Source: Actinokineospora bangkokensis
Lineage (GTDB): Bacteria; Actinomycetota; Actinomycetes; Mycobacteriales; Pseudonocardiaceae
Length of the DNA stretch: 64,000 nucleotides
NCBI RefSeq assembly: GCF_001940455.1
Contig: NZ_MKQR01000018.1
Location: 158,439 to 222,438, forward strand
Direction: 5' to 3'
Under the pieces are notes generated by a model. That model worked only from the letters and a program-made list of their open reading frames with translations. It was not told the origin of the DNA and searched no databases. Below, one piece after another: positions 1 to 8,165 of this stretch (positions are counted from its first letter, which is position 1; the number at the start of each line of letters is the position of its first letter). The position numbers were made by a program, and so were the translations under genes.

Positions 1-2
1 CT

Positions 3-25
3 TACCCGGACGCAGCGTCCGGGTA
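3..25. terminator. Hairpin at left edge, possible terminator
   Basis: A perfect 10-base stem (3-12 with 16-25) closes on a 3-base loop. It is GC-rich and lacks a clear T-tract, which is usual for high-GC actinomycete terminators. The gene it would terminate lies outside the window, so the role is inferred from structure alone. Confidence 0.45.
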
Positions 26-185
26 GGCGCGTCTGACTGGCCCTACGGTCTGTTTCAGGGCCGAAACGGCACGCACTCACGAGACTGGCTGACGACGCGA
101 CCAAGTCGCTCACTCGTGCGCGTGTCCTCAGGGTTGTGCCGCTTCGTCCTGAAACAGATCTCCTACTTCAGGCGAGGTGACAGCG

Positions 186-509
186 ATGCGCGCCAACGAC
201 CCAACACCGAGCTCCGACATCGGAAACGTCGCTTGCAGCCGCGTATTTCACGGCGGATGCACGTTCCGTCTCGCGAAGGGCGACGACTTCGTTGCTGTCT
301 TCCGCGGCACTTGTGTCGAGCAGCGCCGCTTCCTGGTCTTGCGTGATCGCCCTTTCCCCGGACCGGTGAAGGAGGGACCGCAGCGAGCGATCGCCACGAT
401 CCGTCGCCCGGGCTGGCTGTGCTGGTCGGACCACAGGGGACTGGCCCAGGTCGCGACGGCGTGGACGCGTCAGCGTGCCAACCCCGTGGGGAGTGGCAGT
501 CAGGGCTAA
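186..509 (+). CDS. Small hypothetical protein, 107 aa
   Basis: An open frame of 107 codons begins with ATG at 186, preceded by a GAGGTG purine stretch at about 174-179, a plausible ribosome binding site; a GTG at 177 is also in frame. No recognised domain, signal peptide or membrane segment is visible. The protein has Trp, Phe, Cys and Arg spread through it (motif FRLAKGDDFVAVFRG near the middle), which reads like a compact soluble protein. Overlapping frames on both strands are also open, so this could be a chance ORF. It lies upstream of an XRE regulator with a gap of about 175 bases and no evidence of an operon. Confidence 0.35.
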   Translation: MRANDPTPSSDIGNVACSRVFHGGCTFRLAKGDDFVAVFRGTCVEQRRFLVLRDRPFPGPVKEGPQRAIATIRRPGWLCWSDHRGLAQVATAWTRQRANPVGSGSQG

Positions 510-683
510 GCGGGACCAAGTTCCTTTGCCTCTCAGCTGGGCGCCACCCACGCCCCGGTGACCAGCACCCACCTCATCGGCCGCTAGGCCGATACCCACG
601 CCGGCACCTGACCACCTCCCGGCGGGCCAGCCGTCCACACCCGACATTCAACCGCGTTCTACGAGCAGGAAGCACGATTCGCC

Positions 684-1460
684 ATGGGCCATGACGAGAT
701 CCGCCCCGTGACCTTGCGGGCGGCCATCATCGCCAACCGCCTCAACACCGCACGCAACCACCTCGGCCTGACCACCCGCGCCCTCGCCGAACTGATGAAC
801 ATGACCGTCGCGATGGCCAACCGGATGATGACCGGCCGCCGCATCCCCACCAGCCTGCAGATCGGCGCCCTCTGCGCCCTGCTGGACATCGACCCCGCCC
901 AACGCCCCCTGCTCTACGACCTGACCCGCACGGCCACCGACACCACCTGGCTACTACCCCACCACAACACCGACAGCCCCCACCTAATAGCCGAAATCGA
1001 GGCCACCGCCAACACCGCCGTCCACTACCACCCCCATCACATCCCCCTCCCCGCCCGCACCCCGGAATACCACCACGCCATCACCGGCCACCCCCGACCA
1101 GCGACACCACCAGCCACACCCGACCCGCACCGCACCCTCCTGATCCCGGAGACCGCCCTCACCCGCACACCGACACCACCACAAGTGCTGCGCGACCAGC
1201 TCGACGCCCTACTCCACGGGCCATGGTCAGTGCGGGTGCTGCCCGCCACCGAACCACCGACCGAAGCCTTCACCCAGCTGCACATCCCCCACTTCCACCC
1301 CGTCATCGCACTCGACCTGCTCACCACCCACCTCATCCTCGAACACCCCGACACCACCACCCCCTACCAACAACGAACCCAGGACCTGCTCGACCACAGC
1401 CTCACCGACACCGACTCCCTCGACACCCTGCGCGCCCACCGCACCCGCCTGGACACCTGA
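684..1460 (+). CDS. XRE-family regulator with DUF5753-type C-terminus
   Basis: The first ~70 residues form a helix-turn-helix resembling XRE/Cro regulators (LTTRALAELMNMTVAMANR, with a following helix). The remaining ~180 residues resemble the DUF5753 ligand-like domain common in streptomycete-type regulators of the Scr1 toxin-antitoxin-like class. Length 258 aa is close to the usual 260-290. The usual neighbour of such genes is a short DUF397 protein; here the next gene, three bases downstream of the stop codon, encodes a different 101-aa protein. The distal half is unusually rich in His, Pro and Thr. Role: DNA-binding regulator, target unknown. The start at 684 is the first ATG and has only a weak upstream AGGAAG. 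Confidence 0.8.
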   Translation: MGHDEIRPVTLRAAIIANRLNTARNHLGLTTRALAELMNMTVAMANRMMTGRRIPTSLQIGALCALLDIDPAQRPLLYDLTRTATDTTWLLPHHNTDSPHLIAEIEATANTAVHYHPHHIPLPARTPEYHHAITGHPRPATPPATPDPHRTLLIPETALTRTPTPPQVLRDQLDALLHGPWSVRVLPATEPPTEAFTQLHIPHFHPVIALDLLTTHLILEHPDTTTPYQQRTQDLLDHSLTDTDSLDTLRAHRTRLDT

Positions 1461-1463
1461 CCC

Positions 1464-1769
1464 GTGACCCACCCACCCCACGACATCTCCGCCCCGGCAT
1501 TGGCCGCCCACGCCATCGCACTACGCGCCGGAGTCCTGACCCTCGCCCGCCACCTCGACCTGGCACCCGAAGAAGCCGTCCTCACTATCACCAGCCACGA
1601 CCGCCACACCCCCACAGGCGCCGCGGCCAACCTCATCCTCGACCACCTCTGCGACCTCTGGGCCATCCCCACCCGCGACCGCACCGCAGCCGGAGACCTT
1701 ATCGACCACTGGGTCCGCGCCACCCTCACCCACCACCCGCAAGCACCCGATGACCACCACAACACCTGA
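1464..1769 (+). CDS. Small helical protein downstream of XRE regulator, ANTAR-like
   Basis: A 101-residue acidic, predicted all-helical protein starts at GTG 1464, three bases after the stop of the XRE-DUF5753 gene, so the two are almost certainly co-transcribed. A central stretch (ALRAGVLTLARHLDLAPEEA) recalls ANTAR-type or other small helical domains, but the match is weak and I do not assign a function. Placement directly behind an XRE regulator suggests a partner or antitoxin/toxin-like role, which is inference. It ends in a His-rich tail. A strong hairpin follows at 1776-1818. Confidence 0.65.
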   Translation: MTHPPHDISAPALAAHAIALRAGVLTLARHLDLAPEEAVLTITSHDRHTPTGAAANLILDHLCDLWAIPTRDRTAAGDLIDHWVRATLTHHPQAPDDHHNT

Positions 1770-1775
1770 CCCACC

Positions 1776-1818
1776 CCGCACCCGCCGCTTATCCAGTGTC
1801 CCGGCACGGCGGGTGCGG
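1776..1818. terminator. Bidirectional terminator hairpin between convergent genes
   Basis: A perfect 12-base inverted repeat (left arm 1776-1787, right arm 1807-1818, arms CCGCACCCGCCG and CGGCGGGTGCGG) spaces two convergent genes: the + strand pair ending at 1769 and the - strand DUF4185 gene ending at 1854. It has no T-tract. Confidence 0.6.
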
Positions 1819-1853
1819 GCATCGCCCCTTACCTCAGATGAGTTTCCGCACGC

Positions 1854-3317
1854 CTAGCCGGTCGCCATCGCCCCCGCTCGGTGGCGTGCCGCCGACACCC
1901 CGTTGTTGGCGCTCGGCGCGGACTTCGTCACCGCCGCGATGTCGGCCCTGCTCACGCGGCTGTCGGTGTTGTCACCGAGCACCGCGATCTGCTCGGCCAG
2001 CGGCAGCTTCTGCCACTGCGGCGACACCGGTCCGACGTGCCCGGGAAGGGCCGGCTCGTCCTTCATCACCGCCAGGGTGTCAGCGATCGAGCCGCGCGCC
2101 GCGATGGTGCCGTACATGTTGCCCGTCCACTGGCGGACGCCGTAGTACTGGGACCCGATCCACTGCGACAACAGGATGTGGGAGTTGGCCAGCGTCGAGT
2201 ACGGGTGCACGATCGGCGCGTAGATGTTCTGGGCCTGGGCGTAGGTCACGTGGGTCTTCGGGGCGCTCCACAGACCTGTCGGGTACGGCGCCGTCTGGGT
2301 GACCGCGCCGCGACCGCCGTTGAGGAACGACAGCACGACCCGCCCCTCGATGACCTGTGCCGACAACTCGCCGATGGCCTCGTAGCGACTCGGCGCGTTG
2401 ATGATCGGCGTGATCGGCCCGTACTGGCGCCAGTCCCAGCGACCGGAGCCGTCGACGCCCCAGAAGCGGTACTGGCTGTAGTTCCACATCTTGTCCCACG
2501 GCACCCGCATGAGGTGGATGCCGCCGCCGTTCCAGCGGCCCTCGTTGGTCCCGTAGATGTAGACGAAGTTCTCCCCCGGCCACATGATCATGGTGTTGTT
2601 CTGGAACAGGCTCATGTCGCCGCTGTTCCAGTAGTCCATGTTCTCCCGGTTGGTCTCCAGGTTCCACGTGGTGGTCCAGTACTCGGCGTTGGTGTCGGTC
2701 GACGTCCACAGCCGGGAGTACCAGGTGCGCCAGCTGCCACCGGCGCTCGGGATGCCCCCCTGCTCGGGGATCGCCCAGTCCCGCACGCCGAACGTGGACA
2801 TCATGTAGCGGCCGTCGGGCAGGTGGATCAGGTCGTTGGGGATCTCGGTGACGACCTGCCCCGGCGTGTTCCTGGCGTAGTTGGGGTCGTTGTGCCGGTA
2901 CGGGATCAGCTCCTTGGCCCGCGCACCACCGATGGCGTTGTCCCAGCGGATGCCGTTCTGCAGGTCGGTGTTCGACTGGCGCAGCCCAACGGGCGAACGC
3001 CACCCGGTGACGTTGACCGGCACCGCCTGGTCGAAGGTGTCACCGAAGATCGAGATGCAGTAGCCGTGGTTGGTCCGCGCCGTGTACCCCAGGTCGGTGC
3101 CCAGGAAGCCGAACCGGGCCGTCTCGCTGCCCGTGAGGTCCTTGAGGTACCCGGCACGCGGCGTGACATCCGCGCTGGCCGTCGCGGCACCGAGCCCACC
3201 GCTGGCTCCGAGCAGTGCGCCCGCGGCCCCCTTGAGGAACGTCGCACGGGTGATGCCGCGCCCCGTCCCCGCTGTCGGACCGGTGCCGTCGCCGCTGGTG
3301 GGGAGGTCGCGTCGCAT
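1854..3317 (-). CDS. Secreted DUF4185-domain protein
   Basis: A 487-residue protein with an excellent ribosome binding site (AAGGAG four bases before ATG 3317). Residues ~22-50 form an export signal with a Tat-like TRATFLKG box followed by a hydrophobic, small-residue run ending ASA; the second arginine of the twin-arginine pair is replaced by Ala, so export may be Sec or an atypical Tat route. The mature part begins with the pattern seen in DUF4185 proteins (FGDTFDQ, then repeated W/Y/N-rich strands and SQWIGSQYYG), a beta-propeller-like fold related to sugar-acting extracellular proteins. No enzymatic function is known from sequence. It stands alone on the minus strand, divergent from the cold-shock gene; a perfect palindrome lies 58-85 bases upstream of its start. 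Confidence 0.85.
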   Translation of the reverse strand: MRRDLPTSGDGTGPTAGTGRGITRATFLKGAAGALLGASGGLGAATASADVTPRAGYLKDLTGSETARFGFLGTDLGYTARTNHGYCISIFGDTFDQAVPVNVTGWRSPVGLRQSNTDLQNGIRWDNAIGGARAKELIPYRHNDPNYARNTPGQVVTEIPNDLIHLPDGRYMMSTFGVRDWAIPEQGGIPSAGGSWRTWYSRLWTSTDTNAEYWTTTWNLETNRENMDYWNSGDMSLFQNNTMIMWPGENFVYIYGTNEGRWNGGGIHLMRVPWDKMWNYSQYRFWGVDGSGRWDWRQYGPITPIINAPSRYEAIGELSAQVIEGRVVLSFLNGGRGAVTQTAPYPTGLWSAPKTHVTYAQAQNIYAPIVHPYSTLANSHILLSQWIGSQYYGVRQWTGNMYGTIAARGSIADTLAVMKDEPALPGHVGPVSPQWQKLPLAEQIAVLGDNTDSRVSRADIAAVTKSAPSANNGVSAARHRAGAMATG

Positions 3318-3374
3318 TCCGCTCCTTCAGGAGTGACCGCTGGTGACCACGACGCTACCCACTGTTCTGAGAAT

Positions 3375-3402
3375 CCGGAATGGCCAGTTGTGGCCATTCC
3401 GG
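3375..3402. promoter_or_regulatory. Perfect palindrome upstream of DUF4185 gene
   Basis: Two 12-base arms (CCGGAATGGCCA at 3375-3386 and TGGCCATTCCGG at 3391-3402) flank a 4-base spacer GTTG. It sits 58-85 bases upstream of the ATG at 3317, in the promoter region of the secreted DUF4185 gene and about 310 bases upstream of the divergent cold-shock gene. The position favours an operator for a dimeric regulator. It could also be a transcribed hairpin. The remainder of 3318-3713 shows no gene. Confidence 0.5.
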
Positions 3403-3713
3403 TGGCGCTAAAGTCCTCTTGCAGGGCCGTCGAGGCTGCCCGTCGCGTCGTTCATGATCACGCCCGGCGTCGCCTTGGCAGGGCGCCGTTGGCCATGAGC
3501 GGTCGCCCGCCGGCCGCTCGGCACGACGTCGGCAAGACCACCGAACGCGACCTCACCACGACCCGGCGCCAACCCCACGCGGGTTGAAGAACCAGGTGAG
3601 AACTCGGCCTGTCCCTGGTTGCGCGCCGCCCGCCTGTGGGCCCGGCTCGACGGACCGGAAGTCCGTCAGAGAGACTGGGGGCCAGTGCCCACCCTCTCGA
3701 CCTGGAGCTTGTG

Positions 3714-4649
3714 ATGCCGCAAGGGACCGTCCGCTGGTTCGACGTCGAACGGGGTTTCGGCTTCCTCGCGCCCGAGGACGGCTCGCCGGACGTGTTCGTG
3801 CACGCCTCCGAGATCGTCGAGGACGGCGGCGCGAAGGTGCTCCGCGAGGGTCAGGCCGTCGTGTTCGAGGTCGGCGAGAACGACCGCGGGCCCCAAGCGC
3901 TGCGCGTTCGCGTCACCGCCGACGCCGCCACCGGCAGCACCGTGGGCCTGCTCGGCACCGTCAACTGGTACGAACCGGCCAAGGGGTACGGCTTCGCGTC
4001 GCCGGACGGCGGCGGCGTCGACATCTTCGTGCACAGCTCCGCCATCGTGACCGGCGGCGTGGTCACCGAGGGGCAGCGGGTGGCCTTCCTGGTCGTCGAA
4101 GGCGAGCGCGGCCCGCAGGCCGCGCACGTGATCCCGCTGGAACCAGGCGCAGGCGCACCCGCCCCGGCTGGTGCCGCGGACGGCGCCGACGGCACGGTGG
4201 CCTGGTACGACGAGGACAAGGGCTTCGGCTTCATCAACCCCGACTCCGGCGCCGGGGACATCTTCGTCCACGCCCGGTCCCTGGCCGAGGGGCTGACCTG
4301 GCTCGCAGAGGGCGACCGCGTCGCCTACGAGGTGGCCAGTGGGGACAAGGGCCCACAAGCCCGCGACGTGCACCTGGTCCGGGGCGCCGAGCCCCAGAAG
4401 CCACCACGGCGACCGGCACCTGCCGCCCCCGCGCGGGACGTACCCGCACGAGCCGGCGAGGGCGTCGTCGCACGCTACGACAGCGACCGCGGCTTCGGCT
4501 TCATCACCCCGGACGCAGGCGGCGACGACCTCTTCGCCCACGTGTCCGTGATCATGGGCTCGGAGCCGCTGCAGAAGGGCGACCGCGTCCGGTACGCGGT
4601 GCGCCAGAGCGACCGGGGCCCCCAGGCCGACCGCGTCGAACGCCTCTGA
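3714..4649 (+). CDS. Protein with four tandem cold-shock domains
   Basis: Start chosen at ATG 3714 (GGAG six bases upstream), giving 311 residues that begin directly with [10 protein letters not shown], the usual CspA-type start. Four cold-shock domains follow, at about residues 1-67, 80-144, 160-222 and 246-311, separated by Ala/Pro/Gly-rich linkers. Each carries the paired RNA-binding motifs: RGFGFL/DVFVH, KGYGFA/DIFVH, KGFGFI/DIFVH and RGFGFI/DLFAH. The fourth has Ala in place of Val in RNP2. Bacterial cold-shock proteins normally have a single 65-75-residue domain; four in one chain would allow high-avidity binding of single-stranded RNA or DNA. Likely cytoplasmic nucleic-acid chaperone. 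Monocistronic; a decayed transposase lies immediately downstream. Confidence 0.9.
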   Translation: MPQGTVRWFDVERGFGFLAPEDGSPDVFVHASEIVEDGGAKVLREGQAVVFEVGENDRGPQALRVRVTADAATGSTVGLLGTVNWYEPAKGYGFASPDGGGVDIFVHSSAIVTGGVVTEGQRVAFLVVEGERGPQAAHVIPLEPGAGAPAPAGAADGADGTVAWYDEDKGFGFINPDSGAGDIFVHARSLAEGLTWLAEGDRVAYEVASGDKGPQARDVHLVRGAEPQKPPRRPAPAAPARDVPARAGEGVVARYDSDRGFGFITPDAGGDDLFAHVSVIMGSEPLQKGDRVRYAVRQSDRGPQADRVERL

Positions 4650-4666
4650 AGAGGCGGCCCACCGCG

Positions 4667-5364
4667 TCGATACGGGCCGTGGAAGACCGTCTACACCCGG
4701 TTCTGGCGTTGGTCGCGTGATGGCACCCTGGCCACGCTGGCCTCTCGGGTGACGGTGATCGACGAGGCGGTCGACGAACTCGACCAGGAGGTCTCGGTCG
4801 ATTCCTCCCTCGTGCGCGCCCACCAGCACGCCGCCGGTTCCCCGCCGCGCCCCCGCATCCCACGCGGGGGGCGGGCGGGCCCCGTAGTGGGCAGGGCGAG
4901 CCAGGTGATCATGCCATCGGCCGGTCCCGCGGCGGGCCCACCACCAAGATGCATCTGGCGTGTGACGGGCACGGGCGGCCGTTGTCGGTGGTGTTGACCG
5001 GCGGCAATGTCAACGACTGCACGATGTTCACCCAGGTGGTGACCGGGATCGAGTTCCGGCCGTGGGGCGGTGGGCGGCGGGCGACCCGGCCGAGCCGGTC
5101 CTGGCCGACAAGGACTACTCCTTCCGTGCCATCCGCACCTGGCTACGGGCCCGCCACATCACCGCCACCATCCCCGAACGCCGCGACCAGCAGGCCAACC
5201 GGCTGCGCCGCGGCCGGGCCGGTGGCCGCCCGCCGGCCTTCGACACGGTCGCCTATCCGCGCCGCAACGTCGTCAAGCGCTGCTCCAACCGGCTCAGGCA
5301 GTTCCGGGCCATCGCTTTTGCTCCTTGCCGCAGTCGCGGTAAGCGGTGCAGGCGTTGCGCTTGA
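4667..5364 (+). pseudogene. Degenerate IS5-family transposase remnant
   Basis: Translations in three successive frames recover segments of an IS5-type DDE transposase: GPWKTVYTRFWRWSRDG and DSSLVRAHQHAAG (4667-4850), then MHLACDGHGRPLSVVLTGG with GNVND (4949-5060), then VLADKDYSFRAIRTWLRARH and an RNVVKRC motif (5098-5310). At least two frameshifts separate them, the N-terminal DNA-binding part is missing and the 3' end is replaced by unrelated sequence. The element is therefore dead. It marks a past insertion between the cold-shock gene and the small secreted protein. Confidence 0.8.
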
Positions 5365-5404
5365 CCGGCCATCTGACGTGGAGGCCGGCAACCCTCTCGC
5401 CACG

Positions 5405-5442
5405 CCGCGACAGGGCCTCCCGCCGGGATGGCCCTGTCGCGG
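5405..5442. terminator. Hairpin terminator downstream of small secreted-protein gene
   Basis: A perfect 13-base stem (CCGCGACAGGGCC at 5405-5417, GGCCCTGTCGCGG at 5430-5442) with a 12-base loop lies 34 bases past the stop codon of the minus-strand gene at 5476. It is a strong candidate terminator for that gene and also bounds the decayed IS5 remnant. Confidence 0.6.
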
Positions 5443-5475
5443 TGCGCTGCGGTGCCGATGCTCGCGGTGGGCTCG

Positions 5476-6072
5476 TTAGTAGGGGTGGGGTGCGTAGATG
5501 GTCTGCACGGTCGTGGTGGAGTAGGTGATGTTGTTGTAGGTGGCCTGGTGGGTGCAGGTCACGGTGACCGGCGCCCCGGGCGGGATTCCAGGGGTGCTGT
5601 AGGTGACGGTGGTCTTGGTGGCCGTGCCCTCGCCGTCGGATCCGGAGCCGTTGTAGCTGTCGCGGCAGGACACGCTGGTGTTGCGGGCGTCGAGGCCGTC
5701 ACCATTGGTGCGTTCGAACCGCACATAGCTCTGCATGCGGGCGGACTTGACCGGGCTGCCGCCGGAGTAGGAGTCCCAGCGCAGCCGGGTGGTGTAGGCG
5801 TGCACGCGGAAGCCGGTGCCGCAGTCGGGGCTGTAGGAGGTGACCGAGTCCGCGTAAACCTGGGTGCCCTGGTTGGTGCAGGTGCTCGGGGCGGGAGGCG
5901 GCGGGGGCGGTGTGCCCGGATCCCCCGGGTCAGGTTCGCCGCAGTCGGGGTCACAGGGAACCGGGTACTCGATGATCGCCTGCGCGGCCGACATCGAGAC
6001 AGCCGCAGTCGCCCCGCTGCACGCCAGCGTCGCCGCGAGGATCGTGAGCAGTCGTGTACTGAGTGTGTTCAC
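5476..6072 (-). CDS. Small secreted protein, Pro-rich N-terminus
   Basis: Start chosen at GTG 6072 (GAGG upstream), giving 198 residues that begin with a clear Sec signal peptide: MNTLSTRLL, a hydrophobic Ala/Leu/Thr run, and a likely cleavage site after SAAQA near residue 32. A longer in-frame start at 6126 exists but would put 18 residues ahead of the signal. The mature protein has a Cys-containing, Pro-rich linker (PGDPGTPPPPPPAP) and then a Thr/Ser/Tyr-rich domain with four or more cysteines, pointing to disulfides outside the cell. No family is recognised. It is monocistronic with a hairpin after the stop codon. Confidence 0.7.
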   Translation of the reverse strand: MNTLSTRLLTILAATLACSGATAAVSMSAAQAIIEYPVPCDPDCGEPDPGDPGTPPPPPPAPSTCTNQGTQVYADSVTSYSPDCGTGFRVHAYTTRLRWDSYSGGSPVKSARMQSYVRFERTNGDGLDARNTSVSCRDSYNGSGSDGEGTATKTTVTYSTPGIPPGAPVTVTCTHQATYNNITYSTTTVQTIYAPHPY

Positions 6073-6303
6073 GGAGACCTCGTCGCCACCCACGGACGCC
6101 GTGTTACCGGTCACACCCGCGTTCACCGGTACGGCCCAGGGCCCTCTAGCCAGAGCCGCTTGCTCCCACTCTGAGTTCTCGGAAGTGGTAGGGACAAGTG
6201 TCGGGCGGTCAAGGCGGGCAGGCGGGCGAAAACGATGCGGGCGCGGCCGAAACGTGGACGCTGAAGGCTCCTTGCCGGTTGCGTGACTGTGACCGCCGGT
6301 CCG

Positions 6304-6412
6304 GGGTTGCAGTGGTCACCGCAGCAGATCTCGACACGACTGAGGGCGGAGTTCCCGGTGGACGAGGACATGCGCGTGTCCCACGAGACGATGTTCGTCC
6401 AAGGACGGCAAC
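6304..6412 (+). pseudogene. IS30-family transposase fragment
   Basis: About 35 codons match the characteristic IS30 block: WSPQQISTRLRAEFPVDED followed by MRVSHET and FVQGR. Nothing before or after stays in frame with the family, so this is a short relic. Together with the IS5 remnant at 4667-5364 it shows repeated insertion on this flank of the biosynthetic cluster. Confidence 0.65.
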
Positions 6413-7117
6413 CACAACGACGTCACCGAGTTGATGCCGCTGGTCGATGCGATCCGCCGATTCGGGGTGTCATCGGCCAGCCATCGACCGTACGGCTCCA
6501 GCGATCGGGAGATCGCGCATCCCCGCGCAGTCACCCGATCGGGCTCAGGCCGCGACGCACCCGACGTAGTCGATGACCTCGGTGGGGCCACCGGTCGCGC
6601 CGTGGACGTCGATGTCGGCGAACCGGGTCTCCCAACCCTCCCACCACTCCCGCACCTCCTCATCCACCGCACCACGCAGCGGCGCAGCCTCCCACGCCGC
6701 CCTCTCGGAAAAGCCACGAAGAGAAATCAGCTAATTGCACATTCGCCAACTCGTAGTTGTACCGGGTCGATTTCGGTTTGTTGTCGAACCGCAGGTGGCG
6801 GTCCTAGGAGATCACGAAGCGTGACCACGTCAGGTCGATGAACAGAGGCGGCACGGACTCGCAGGACCTGCGCTCAACCTCAAGGCAGAGAGGGCATCGA
6901 GCGCTTTGCTCGGCGTGGGAGTGTCCCCCGAGCGCAAGAAGACGAAGCCTGCGGAGGCTCTTACCTCCCAGACTCCTCTGCGGTCGAGCTCACAGGGTGT
7001 GAACCTGCGCCCCCTCGGCGCAGACCGCACCGCCCCTGGCAGGAAATGGGAGAAATCGGTGCGCGAAAGGCTTCGGGGTGCGATGCTCGGGGCAGAGCTG
7101 AGAGTGCTTCACCGAGC
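6413..7117. other. Gene-free stretch with one possible coding relic
   Basis: No intact gene is visible. On the minus strand at about 6560-6680 a short frame reads VDEEVREWWEGWETRFADID, ending soon after in a stop; it has protein-like composition but no start codon or recognised family and may be the end of a decayed gene. AT-richer sequence occurs near 6720-6790. The interval probably holds the promoter of the LysR gene at its right end, but I could not define its elements. Confidence 0.4.
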
Positions 7118-8089
7118 ATGGGGGTCGGCTTGGACATCGAGGTTCGGCACGCCAGGGTCGTCGTCGCCTTGGCCGAGACGGGGAGCATCACGCGGGCTTC
7201 GGTGCGGTTGGCACTGCCCCAGCCCAGTGTCAGCGCGCAGCTGCGGCGGATCGAGCGGACCGTGGGCGGGGCGCTGTTCGTGCGCTCGCGGACGGGGATC
7301 GAGCCCACCGCCCTGGGGGAGCGGTTGATCCCGATGATGGCGGAGCTGGCGGCGCACGCCGACGCCATCGTCGAGCGCATCGATGACGCCGCGGCGGGTG
7401 CGGTGGCGGGCGCCGTCGTGCGGGTGGGAAACGTGGAGTGGACGCCGTTCGGACTGCAGCAGTCGATCGTGGCCGCGCTGCCCGGGGTGGGGGTGCGCAC
7501 CGAGACCCTGGACTCGCCGTCGGGGGCGATCGCGGCCATCGCCCGCGGTCAGCTCGATGCCGCGCTGGTGTGCGGCGGCCGCGTCGACCTGGGCGCGTGG
7601 GGCGAGCGGGTGGACCTGGTGGCGGCGACGGTGATCAGCGAACCGGTGTGGGTGGCGGTGCCGCCCTCGTCGCCAGCGCCGGTGGACGCGGCTGCCCTGC
7701 GGGCGATGAGGTGGGTGCGCCGGGTGCGCGACCACGGGTTCCACCCGATCGAGGAGGACTTCTTCAGCGGGCCGCTGGGGTTCGAACCCGAGGTGGTGCA
7801 CCGGGTGGCGGGCCACGCGGAGGCGATGAGCTGGGTGCGGGAGGCCGGTGTCGCGGCCTTGGCCACGCCCACCGCGGCCAGCCCTGACGTGGAACTCGTG
7901 GCCCCGGCGTTGGGACAGGCCCACGAGGACCTGGTGCTGGTCTCGCGGCGGGGCGCGCTGGGGCGGAAGCCACTGACGCGGTTGGTGCGGGCCGTGCGCG
8001 ACTACTACTGCGAGTACGCCCGGCTGTTCCCGGGGTACTGGGCCTGGCTCACCCACCACCTCGGCCAGGTGCTGCCCGCCGGGTCCTGA
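7118..8089 (+). CDS. LysR-family transcriptional regulator
   Basis: Start set at ATG 7118, placing the helix-turn-helix at the usual N-terminal position; an in-frame ATG at 7046 would add 24 unrelated residues and neither has a clear ribosome binding site. The 323-residue protein has the LysR winged helix at about residues 8-68 (ETGSITRASVRLALPQPSVS then LRRIERTVGGALFVR) and a periplasmic-binding-like effector domain after it. It is followed, 76 bases on and in the same direction, by an MMPL exporter, so control of that exporter is likely. The effector is unknown. Total length is near the family norm of about 300. Confidence 0.85.
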   Translation: MGVGLDIEVRHARVVVALAETGSITRASVRLALPQPSVSAQLRRIERTVGGALFVRSRTGIEPTALGERLIPMMAELAAHADAIVERIDDAAAGAVAGAVVRVGNVEWTPFGLQQSIVAALPGVGVRTETLDSPSGAIAAIARGQLDAALVCGGRVDLGAWGERVDLVAATVISEPVWVAVPPSSPAPVDAAALRAMRWVRRVRDHGFHPIEEDFFSGPLGFEPEVVHRVAGHAEAMSWVREAGVAALATPTAASPDVELVAPALGQAHEDLVLVSRRGALGRKPLTRLVRAVRDYYCEYARLFPGYWAWLTHHLGQVLPAGS

Positions 8090-8165
8090 GGCAGCCTCAC
8101 CGGTCAAGGGCGTGATCACCGTCCGTGGTTGACGACTGAGCCGACACCTGTCAGTCTGGTCTTAC

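Noticed and set aside
6316-6717. 133-codon minus-strand frame
   Set aside because: Its Arg/Ser/Pro-rich translation overlaps the IS30 relic and shows no motif; only a short piece in another minus frame looks protein-like and that has no start.
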